Shown: positions 1 through 7,581 of the stretch, piece by piece | How the letters are laid out: the number at the start of each line of letters is the position of its first letter | How positions within the stretch are numbered: the stretch's first letter is position 1 | Origin: Butyriboletus loyo | Lineage: Eukaryota; Basidiomycota; Agaricomycetes; Boletales; Boletaceae | Length of the DNA stretch: 21,541 bases | Reading direction: 5' to 3' | NCBI GenBank assembly: GCA_038093515.1 | Contig: JBBPSI010000338.1 | Span: 1 to 21,541 of the forward strand | Notes under the pieces: model-generated | Databases searched by the model: none | Told to the model about the DNA's origin: nothing | The model's input: the letters and a program-made list of their open reading frames with translations, nothing else | Translations under genes and position numbers: made by a program

Positions 1-419
1 AGGGGAGATATATGCAACATATGGGTAGGCCCACTGGGGGTATATAGAAAGAGTGTGGGGTAGACGAGGGGGTTCACAGGTGTATATAGATGAAATGTGC
101 TATAGATGAGAGGGCCTGGCAACATATTTCCAGTATATACGGTCAGGCCTGCCAGGTGTATATGGGGGAAATGTGCTTTGGACAACAGGGCCTGCATGTG
201 TGCATGCAGTATATATGGGCAGGCCTGCCAGGTGTATATAGGGGAAATGTGCTTTTGACAACAGGGCCTGCAGGTATACATGTGGTATATATGGGCAGGC
301 CTGCCAGGTGTATATAGAGGAAATGTGCTTTTGACAACAGGGCCCACAGGTGTATATAGAGGAAATGTGCTATAGACGAGAGGGCCTGCCAACATATTTC
401 CAGTATATATGGTCAGGCC
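1..419. repeat. 76-bp minisatellite array with palindromic core
   Basis: Tandem repeat whose units start with GGTGTATATA at 79, 155, 231 and 307 (exactly 76 bp apart) and at 349. The 307-348 unit is a 42-bp short form, and 37-78 looks like another diverged 42-bp form; 1-36 is the tail of an older unit. Most units contain GGCAGGCCTGCC or a close variant, a 12-bp perfect palindrome flanked by TATATA on both sides. The last unit is cut at 419 by the LTR of element A. Short reading frames through the array on both strands follow from repetition and are not genes. Confidence 0.9.
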
Positions 420-910
420 TGTCATAATTGTATATCTTATAACAAACTTTTGCGTTCAGACTTCATCATTTTTCTTTCAAAGGTCACACGACTCAACACA
501 TGTGATCATGGGATTATACATGTGACCACAGGCTGACTAAGCATATGATGTCATGGTCAGACTGGCCCAGACTCTATGACATCACACCTCATGTATTTAA
601 TCTCCATTTACTTCTATTCTTTTTGATTGCCATCGACTTCTATTTTATCTCTGTTGACCCTGTGCTTCTTCTCGTATGTACATGTATAGTAATTAGTCTC
701 ACACACTGCTTGGTCTGTGCACTTTCCTTTTTAATATAAAAGGCTGGTGGTTTGGACTAGGATTCCCTAGCTTTAACCACTTGTCTATTCACTGGCAACA
801 GTTGAGAATTAAGGTCTTGAGCTCTACTCTCTTATACTTGCCAGTTCTTGTGTAGAGCTGCAACAGTAGTGGAACCCTGTGTGACTTGATAACTCTGTTG
901 TCTCACAACA
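420..910 (+). repeat. 5' LTR of element A (491 bp)
   Basis: Starts TGTCATAATTG and ends CTCACAACA, giving TG..CA ends. It aligns along its whole length with the reverse complement of the LTRs at 1930-2885, 12008-12523 and 15077-15584. Shared blocks include the ATGACATCATATGCTTAGTCAG segment (on the opposite strand here), the TATA box, and the R/U5 segment with CCACTTGTCTATTCACTGGCAACAGTTGAG. The more diverged sequence suggests an older subfamily than the other copies. Confidence 0.9.
735..779 (+). promoter_or_regulatory. LTR TATA box and inferred mRNA 5' self-primer segment
   Basis: TATAAAA at 735-741 is the likely core promoter of element A. The segment TAGCTTTAACCA (768-779) begins 33 nt after the first T of the TATA box, where transcription would be expected to start. 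It is the exact reverse complement of 913-924, just past the LTR. In Tf1-type elements the first ~11 nt of the mRNA fold back to this site and prime reverse transcription. The start site itself is inferred from spacing only. Confidence 0.7.
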
Positions 911-912
911 CT

Positions 913-924
913 TGGTTAAAGCTA
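913..924 (+). promoter_or_regulatory. Primer-binding site of element A, self-priming type
   Basis: TGGTTAAAGCTA lies 2 nt after the LTR end at 910 and is a 12-nt perfect complement of 768-779 inside the same LTR. The related element D has TGGTTAAAACT at the same place, complementary over 11 nt to its own LTR. The single difference is compensated on both sides. The leading TGG would also allow a tRNA primer, which is the alternative. Confidence 0.75.
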
Positions 925-1806
925 TTGATACACACCTGGTTCCCAGGGTAGGGATAGTCTTGTATTATTGCACATAGTATGCTTCCGCTTGAAGGAACAG
1001 AAATCCCGCTGAAGGGAAATCCCAGTGCTCAGGGACAAGAGCCATCACTGCGTGTTCAGCAGTTTTCATTTTCTGATTGCCCCCGCACCTTTAGGGGATC
1101 CCCTTGGAAGGGATGTTTTTGCTCTTGAGTAGCCTACCTGTAAAAACTTCTTTGTCGCTCCCTTTGGAGTTGATCATCCATGCAAGGGTTGAGCCTTGTT
1201 TGCATAGAGCGACACAGAGACCCCCAAATCTCTGTGGCTGAGCTTATATCATTGTGTTAGTCCCCACAGTGACATGGGAGGTAGAGCATCAGTATTTGCA
1301 AAGTAGTACTCATTAGGTCTTTACCCGTTTTGGTTCATTACTGGACCAAACTTCATCGGAGATATTACCTCTGTTCAAAAAAATATTTATTTTGTCCTAC
1401 TTGCTGTAGGGTTCCTTTGGAAGATAGGGGACAGTAAGGAAACTTATATCTCGTAGTCTCTTTTTGCCAAAGAAAACCGGTTATTGCCGAAGAAAATTGG
1501 ATCTTGCCAATGAATTACTTTGGAATTCTTATCTTTGTCACAATTGCCACCTACATCCTCTTTATTACCACTCTCGTATTTGGTCTCAAAATCTTCACTG
1601 CCATAATTGTAAAACAAACTCAACCTTATATCATCACCCTCTCATTTAACAAACACAAATTTACCACCAAGCTTTCTTTTCCCACCATCCAACACCCCCA
1701 AGGAGACGGTGAACTTTCTGACCACAAGTGGGATCAGCCAACTTGGAATTAGTTCAAACTGGGTTCAGAAACTTCTGACGATTTCCCTATCAATCAGGAA
1801 AAAAGA
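925..1806 (+). other. Untranslated leader of element A
   Basis: About 880 bp between the primer site and gag with no convincing gene. It aligns with the leader of element D (20633-21395, reverse strand). The most conserved blocks are GAAATCCCGCTGAAGGG, the CCCTTGGAAGGG and CTCCCTTTGGAGTTGAT motifs, and a hairpin at 1213-1236. Conservation between two copies whose genes are decaying hints at RNA functions such as packaging or dimerisation, but that is inference. The reading frames at 1464-1752 have no counterpart in D. Confidence 0.7.
1213..1236 (+). other. Leader RNA hairpin with covarying stem
   Basis: CACAGAGA and TCTCTGTG form a perfect 8-bp stem around the loop CCCCCAAA. The homologous spot in element D (21044-21061, reverse strand) keeps the loop exactly and a 5-bp stem AGGGA/TCCCT. 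The middle A-T pair of the inner stem has become G-C there. That is one compensatory pair, suggestive of a conserved RNA structure. Confidence 0.55.
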
Positions 1807-1929
1807 ATGTTGGACCCCAACCCCACTTCCTCCTCCTACTCATATGACAACCAAACACTGCATGCCCTCTTCATGCAGTGGCTTAACAAGGAAAAGGAGG
1901 ACAATGTTTCAAAGAAAGTTGCCGACCCC

Positions 1930-2885
1930 TGTTGCGCAAGCAACATGCAGTCGAATGCTAGCACAAATACCTTTGCCACAAGTGGTCCTATACAACAGTT
2001 GCTGTGCTACACAAAGCACAGGCAGGTGATAAGGCTGGAGCTTCAACTTAATCCTCAACTGTTGCCAGCGAATAGACAAGTGGTTAAAACTAGGGAATCC
2101 TTGTTAGCTGGGCACTAACAACTAGAACAGCGAGGAGGCACTCTGGAGTGGCCTCGAGACTCGTGAAGCATTTCTGAGCTGGGTCTCAGACTATGTCTTA
2201 GTGCGCACACTAAGAGTCTGGAGTGAAACTAATTGCTAGCAGGTGACTGTGTAGAACTAGATACTGTACAGGGTGTAAAGACCGAGTCTTTATACTACTG
2301 GGGATCTGCGCACAGACCAGGTTCCTAATCGGTTCGCGAGAAGGAAACTACAAATGAGGAAGGAATATTCCAGAGAGTTCTGGAGTACGAAAGAAAGCGC
2401 GTCCGTGCGCGAGAAATGATGACTAAGCTAAAGCGATTCGTACCGCTCAAAGGGCACTAGCGAAAGGCTAGGCGAATGAAGTAGTCCAAGTGGTAGTGGA
2501 TGGAAAAAGTATACCACTACCGTAACAATCCTAGTCTAACCACAAGCCTTTATATATTGTACAGGGATGCACACAGACCATGCTGTGCGTGAGATGAATT
2601 ACTATACATGGCTAGACTAAAGAAGAGAAGTGCAACGGTGATTAACCACATGAGGCGTGGGGATCAAAAAGAAGAGAAGTAAACGGAGATTAAATACATG
2701 TGTCGTGACATCATAGAGTCTAGGCCTGGTCTAGGCCATGCCATCATATGCTTAGTCAGCATGAGATCACATGTAAATTCCCACGATCATGTGCGCTATG
2801 TCACGTGACCTTTGAAAGTGAAAGTTTGAAGCAAAATGACTAAGTTCAAAATGAAAGTGTACGAGTAAATGTTATGATTATAACA
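1930..2885 (-). repeat. Solo LTR B of the chromovirus family, in element A gag
   Basis: On the + strand it starts TGTTGCGCAAGC and ends GATTATAACA. It is flanked by the perfect 5-bp duplication ACCCC (1925-1929 and 2886-2890), proving insertion. Removing the inner solo LTR E (2102-2527) and its duplication leaves about 525 bp, close to the 508-bp LTR of element D. No internal element sequence is present, so it is the remnant left by LTR-LTR recombination. It carries the same TGGTTAAAACT (self-primer complement) as the D LTR. Confidence 0.93.
2102..2527 (-). repeat. Solo LTR E of the F family, nested in solo LTR B
   Basis: On the + strand it runs TGTTAGCTGGGC..CTACCGTAACA, 426 bp, flanked by the duplication ATCCT (2097-2101 and 2528-2532). 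Its reverse complement matches the LTRs at 12864-13291 and 13661-14086 over the whole length, including the TATA region and the ATCTAGTTCT segment. It is the third nesting level here: minisatellite, element A, LTR B, LTR E. Confidence 0.93.
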
Positions 2886-3951
2886 ACCCCGGAGAATGGG
2901 ATGGTGATCAGGACAAGTTCCACCACTGGTGGACTTCATTAAAAGTTTGGGTTTCAGTAAATACGTGGAAGACGGATAAACTCTGCATGGTTGCCATACT
3001 CAGCTGAATCAAGGGGAAGGGAAAAGACTTCTCACAATTAGTTCTTGAAGATTATGTTGTTTCCGAGAACAAATATGCCAATGTCACAGACGTAAGCAAA
3101 GGAAAGAGAGGAGACAAGGCATGGCCCACATGGGAATACCTCCAGGCCATGATCTGCAGCCACTTCCAAATTGACATCCTGGCTCATTAGGCATTGATCA
3201 AATTGTCCAATCTTTCCCAAGGACAGCAACCAATCAATGTCTTCCTCGAAAGATTCAAGGTACTTTACAGGCAATCGGAGTGTGAGCTGAAGCATGCTAT
3301 CAAGCTCCTCAAACGTGCTGTGAAGTACGAAATTTACAAACAGGTGTTCTTATCTGTTTCAGAAGAAGTTATGGAGGACTTTAATCTCCTAATCAAAGAG
3401 TTCTAAAAGACGGGAAGGTCCTTCAAACAAATGTATGCCAAAAGGGGTACAGGGTCAGGACAGACCTGACAATGGTGGCCTTATTCGCAGCAGCTGCAAT
3501 GGGAATATCCAGCCCCTAAAGGACCCCCTCCTGGCTACACTGCACTCAGAACTCAACCAGGGTGTGGTGCCCCAATGGATCTCAGTGCCCAGCAGTCAGG
3601 TCCCGAAACCAGGACTTGTTTTGGCTGTGGTAACATTGGGCACATCCGTCCAAATTGTCCTCAGAACCCGAACCATCGGGACAAGGCTGGCTCTGCTCCT
3701 TGCCCAAAAGTAAGGCAGCAATGGATTCAGCAAGCCGATGGGACTTACATACAAGGATGGGTTCAAGTCAACTCCATGGAGGTAACCCCTCCAAACACTT
3801 CTTATCAGTCAAGGCCATTACCGGCACCACCTGTGGTTGGAGCACCACAACAAGGAGAAACCTCTCAATGCACAGCATATATGGGAGAAGACGCTAGGGC
3901 GTATTGGGTGGACTTATTCACCTGTGAGGCAAAGGAAAAGGCCACAAGGTC

Positions 3952-3958
3952 TTTAAAA
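3952..3958 (+). promoter_or_regulatory. -1 ribosomal frameshift site (TTTAAAA) at gag-pol of element A
   Basis: Read in the gag frame as T TTA AAA and followed directly by the gag stop TAA, this fits the X XXY YYZ slippery heptamer exactly. Slipping back one base gives TTT AAA ATA AAG and continues into the protease frame without a stop. The same heptamer sits at the same place in element D. Confidence 0.8.
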
Positions 3959-4546
3959 TAAAGAAGTCACTTAGTGCAGGGGTGTCTAAGGGACTGGACA
4001 ATATTTCTTCTTCTTTTCACAATTCTTTCTCTTCACTATCCACATTTTCGGACTCAAATGTAGATGGAAATGAGCTTTTAGATAAGGAACCAGAGTTGTT
4101 GATTAGTTCGGTATTTATGAATTCGTCTTTGGATGTAAGTGTAGATGTTCCTGGACTGATTGATTGCAAAGGGGATGATGATGATTCTTTTCCATGTATG
4201 TCACAGAATATATCTATAGAACCCAAAAGAGAGTCTCCTATTGAGAGCTCGGTGCTGGGAAAGAGCATGCTTAATTCTCTTTTGAGACAAATGAACATGC
4301 GATCTTCACTTTCTTCCTCTTCTAATTATAAACCCCCTATCAAATCTTCTTTGATGTTCAGTGGAGATTATTCCCCAGTGGTGAAAATCACCTACCAGTC
4401 AAACACTACTTGGCGAACTCGTTTGCTTAAGGCTTTGGTGGATATGGGAGCAGTCAACACCTTCATTGACAAAAACTATTGCGATACACACAAAATTGAT
4501 CTGATTCTGTTACCTAGTTCTATGGAAGTTATTAATGCCAATGGCT
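3952..4546 (+). pseudogene. pol: Element A pol, protease part only
   Basis: In the -1 frame after the slippery site, a Ser-rich linker leads into a retropepsin-like domain near 4360-4546: KITYQSNTTWRTR, then LVDMGAVNTFIDKNYC. It aligns residue by residue with D pol, where the active site reads LLDTG. Here the catalytic Asp-Thr-Gly is Asp-Met-Gly (GAT ATG GGA), so the protease is probably inactive; ACG to ATG is a CpG transition. Homology ends after INANG at 4546, where unrelated Copia sequence starts; the frame runs only a few more codons to a TAG at 4567. No separate start codon is needed because translation enters by frameshift. Confidence 0.85.
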
Positions 4547-5525
4547 GGACCCTCATCCAACCGTCGTAGGGCCCAGTCCCTTCTACCAACCAGGATACAT
4601 AATGCTTCTACCAGCAAACCACCATCCTATGGAATCACTATCGCCGCTGACCGAGGAATCAATCGTCTACCCAATGATGTTACCATCATTCCCAGGCCAG
4701 ATGGAACCAACGAGCTTGTTCGTCATCAAGACAGAACAGCAAATCCTGAGCCTCCTACCAGAGGAGCTAGAAGGCCTCGACCCCAACGACACAGACGACC
4801 TCCTCATCCCGAACCTCGTAATTGATTGATTGGTTCCAACCCCCTCCATTGTTTTCTCCCATAGAATCGCTTCCGAAACTGATCTTCGGAGGTTGGACCC
4901 CTCAAACCCATTGACTGGATCGATGAGGATGGTCACCACCACTGTCGTAAGGTCGAATATATACGATCACATTCATTCTATTATGAACCCCTGCACTCAA
5001 TCTATGAGAACGCAGGCTTTCTGATTCTCACCCCCCTCCTACAATGCAACACCTGACGTTCTCCTTCACAATCATGGTTTCGAAATGTTTTGTCAATCCC
5101 AATACCCAACTTTGGACGAAATGAAGGAATGTCTTGTCCCTTTCTACGATAAATCATCTCCTTTCAAAGGATTCGACAAGGACACGCTCTGGAACACGAC
5201 TCTTGCAGCGCAAGACTCGTCTCTATTCAACAGAAACTATCCAACTGTTGACGATCATGGGCACATCAAAGCCTATGACTATTCCAGGTGGCCAGCAGAG
5301 TTCTTTGAAGTCGGCGAAGAACATTTTAGAAATTGGGACGTACCGACACGAAGGAGGTGGAATGAGATCCAGGATAGGATTTGGAGGACGAGGTTCCACC
5401 AGCTCCACCCTTTCTTCCGCAAGAATCGCATTGAGATTGATGCTTCAAATCTTTTGTTCAAGTTTGCTCACAAACTCGCTGCAGAGCAGCAAGACATCGC
5501 TGAAGACTTGGAACATAATGTCTGA
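4547..5525 (+). pseudogene. ORF0a: unrecognised ORF upstream of Copia gag
   Basis: I do not recognise this protein. One frame is open from the junction at 4547 to TGA at 5523-5525, broken only by TGA at 4827-4829 and 5022-5024. Codons before the first ATG (4602) already look like protein (..GPSPFYQPGYI), so the N-terminus was lost with the 5' end of the element. The first third is Pro/Leu/acid-rich. The rest (5085-5525) is rich in aromatic and charged residues, e.g. YDYSRWPAEFFEVGEEHF and RTRFHQLHPFFRKN, and ends in a likely helix (HKLAAEQQDIAEDL). It lies directly before ORF0b and gag on the same strand and shares their TGA-only decay, so I infer it belongs to the element rather than to a host gene. 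Confidence 0.55.
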
Positions 5526-6345
5526 CACCTACAATGAGATCTCGGATGACTCCAAACGGATCTTAGAAACCGTGAAGAGTCAGATCGAAGCAATCATCGC
5601 GAATACCGGGAGATTGGAGTTGAGGCTGGAGGAAGACAAAGAAATCGAACTCCTACAGAACATAGAGTTCTGGGACGACTTTCGCCTCCTAATTACCAAC
5701 GTGGATCTAGCCAGCTGTGAGCCACACGAGACCTTACCCTCATCGGTCCTATCAGGACCTCTCTACGTCAGAGACATCAGGCTCAAGCAAGGTCCGCACC
5801 TATCTAGACATACACTTACCTATCTTCACATGTACACCATACCGGAGGATTACACACATGTTATCCTCCCATACGGACAAATTTCTCCTTCCACTTATGT
5901 TTCGCACTCTGACTTCACTGTAAAGTTCTCTAGTGGAAAAATAAATAATCCACACTGGTTTCCCAACATACGATTTGAGGAATTTGAAGCGATATGTGCT
6001 GCATCTGCACCACCGCTATCTGCTCTTCCCCAAGGGATCCCAGAGAGTAATTTACACAGAGGTGAAACAGGAGAACATGTGATAGAAGGAAGTTATCTCT
6101 CGAACATTGGTCATGGAGAAGAGTCTAACGACTTAGGAGGAGATTTTCATTATGATGAAAATGGATACCTGGTGCAAGAAACATTGGAACAAGGACCTTC
6201 GGAACCAACTAGGTTATATACACCAGTGGTTAATCCGATAGGTCTTCCCTCACATTCACCTTCTCCTATATCTAATCCTTCAAATCTAAACGCTGACGAA
6301 GTTTTCTCTTCTTTTGATCAGTTCATCTTTGGATTTTTGTTTTAA
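5518..6345 (+). CDS. ORF0b: unrecognised ORF between ORF0a and Copia gag
   Basis: A 275-residue open frame from ATG 5518 to TAA 6343-6345, family unknown. Residues 1-50 are charged and probably helical (SDDSKRILETVKSQIEAI, LRLEEDKEIELLQN), a possible coiled coil. The middle is mixed (LHMYTIPEDYTHVILPYG), and the last ~90 residues are acidic, Pro/Ser-rich and probably disordered. Its ATG overlaps the stop of ORF0a (ATGTCTGA, 5518-5525), and it ends 9 nt before the gag ATG at 6355. A single-base indel would fuse it to ORF0a, so the two may be one ancestral protein. A role as a Copia accessory protein is inferred from position only. Confidence 0.55.
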   Translation: MSDTYNEISDDSKRILETVKSQIEAIIANTGRLELRLEEDKEIELLQNIEFWDDFRLLITNVDLASCEPHETLPSSVLSGPLYVRDIRLKQGPHLSRHTLTYLHMYTIPEDYTHVILPYGQISPSTYVSHSDFTVKFSSGKINNPHWFPNIRFEEFEAICAASAPPLSALPQGIPESNLHRGETGEHVIEGSYLSNIGHGEESNDLGGDFHYDENGYLVQETLEQGPSEPTRLYTPVVNPIGLPSHSPSPISNPSNLNADEVFSSFDQFIFGFLF

Positions 6346-6354
6346 ACAATTATC

Positions 6355-7581
6355 ATGTCGCTCCCCACCGTATCAGAATTCAAGATCGATGCCCAAATCC
6401 AGCAGAGACTTCCTGTCCTGACTGGAGCGGACAACTATACAGCCTGGTCTCGTCAAATGAGACATGCTCTCACCGTAATCGGTGTCTGGTTGATAGTGGA
6501 TGGTACTTCAGAGTACTACAATCAGACTGCTGCTGACCAGCAGAAGTGGGTTTCACTGGACAAGTGTTCTGTTGGCATGCTCGCCATCTACATCTCTCCA
6601 GAACTCCAACATGCAGTCAACTACGACTATGCTCCATCCCTCTATGACACTTCTGGTCAAATAATTCCAGAATCTGTCAATATCTCTGTCACCAAAACTC
6701 TTTGGGACTTCCTGCACAACACCTACACAACTACAGGCATTACAGGACAATTTTTCCTGTTCTGCCAAGCCATGAACATTCGCGTTCATGAAGCTAATGC
6801 GGTTGTTGGTCTCATGTCCTTAACGGATGCTTTTCATAAAATGGAAGCAGTGGGATTAAGCCTTCCCAACAATTTCCGATCCATGATCCTACTCACCAAG
6901 TTACTGAAATCTTTCGAATCTCTGGTGTCCAACATCGTCCACAATACAAATGTTCATCAATTTACACTGAACGTAATCATTCCCATGATCACTCACGAGT
7001 TACAACTTTGTGCTGGCACTGGCCAGATCCCTTATCCCACAACCTCTCAAACGAATACAGTTGCACCGGATACACAGCTCAACCGCACAAACACGGTTAG
7101 ACGCAGACCTCCTCCACCTGCGCAGACAAATTGGAATAATCAGGCTTGTCCTCAACAACTTTCTGGCAGACATGGTCGTCCTGGTCAGAAGAGGCCATTC
7201 CAACCGCAGCAGCAAAGGCAGCAGCAAAACAACATGCCTGCGATGTCTTATGGAGGACCTTCAGGATCCAGAGCAAACCGTAATGAGCGAACAAACAATT
7301 GCTCTGGTTTCAAGACACATTGAGGAAAGGGAAAAGGGAAAGGACATGCGAATGAAGTGGAGATGGACATGGATGGATTTGCCAACATTGTAGAGTTGGG
7401 CGAAACACAACTAGGTGACCACATGCTTACAGATTTCCCAATGGAAACTGAATCTACCGTTGGTCAAGCTGGTTGAGGAGATGATGATCCAATGGGACCA
7501 CCCCTCGCATCACCTTATTTTGAGGATGGAGATGCTAATGCGTCTTCCTCACACTCCTTTCGGAAACGCCACGATTCCCTC
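6355..7581 (+). pseudogene. gag: Copia gag
   Basis: Capsid-type Gag of Copia elements. After MSLPTVSEF, the segment LTGADNYTAWSRQMRHAL matches the usual Gag N-terminus of Copia elements (L-x-G-x-NY-x2-W). The C-terminal part is Gln/Arg/Gly-rich (PFQPQQQRQQQN, KGKGKGH) and should bind RNA. No CCHC zinc knuckle is visible. TGA at 7321-7323 and 7474-7476 interrupt the frame. It ends at TAA 7582-7584, and the protease lies in the next frame, so a shift by one base somewhere in 7394-7581 is needed. That may be an indel; I see no Ty1-like CTTAGGC site. The start is chosen because it begins the conserved Gag block 9 nt after ORF0b. Confidence 0.85.

Larger units (their letters stand above)
1807..3961 (+). 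pseudogene. gag: Element A gag (capsid/nucleocapsid), interrupted
   Basis: Structural Gag of the chromovirus, which would package the element RNA. ATG at 1807 opens a short N-terminal part ending ..SKKVADP at the solo LTR B insertion (1930-2885). Coding resumes at about 2891 with the WDGD..KFHHWW segment, shifted by one frame because insertion plus target duplication is 961 bp. It then runs to TAA at 3959-3961. A CCHC zinc knuckle CFGCGNIGHIRPNC lies around 3614-3656. Compared with the intact Gag of element D it has four in-frame stops: TGA 3005-3007 and 3467-3469 (Arg in D), TAG 3188-3190 (Gln in D) and TAA 3404-3406 (Arg in D). It cannot make full-length Gag. Confidence 0.9.
420..4546 (+). 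mobile_element. Element A: 5' half of a Ty3/Gypsy chromovirus, decayed
   Basis: LTR, leader, gag and the first part of pol of an LTR retrotransposon, in the same order as and clearly homologous to the - strand element D (15077-21541). It enters the minisatellite at 420; the five bases before it are AGGCC, but its right end is absent, so the target duplication cannot be checked. Gag is split by solo LTR B. Pol stops abruptly after the protease at 4546, where Copia sequence begins, so RT, RNase H, integrase and 3' LTR are missing. In-frame stops, a mutated protease motif and the nested insertions mark it as an old, dead copy. Confidence 0.92.

Noticed and set aside
90..337. Overlapping open frames on both strands in the first 340 bp
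   Set aside because: They are made of the 76-bp minisatellite; repetition keeps both strands open.
1..424. CRISPR array
   Set aside because: Units are contiguous and there are no unique spacers of constant size; the setting is eukaryotic retrotransposons.
913..924. Ordinary tRNA primer-binding site, because it starts TGG
   Set aside because: Not excluded, but the exact complement to the LTR R segment, its TATA spacing and the compensated change between copies make self-priming the better reading.
1464..1752. Small frames in the leader of element A as possible upstream ORFs
   Set aside because: They are not preserved in the homologous leader of element D.
4535..4825. Arg/Pro-rich 96-residue frame starting at 4535
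   Set aside because: It starts in element A, crosses the chimeric junction, and is an overlapping frame of ORF0a, whose frame extends much further and has protein-like composition.
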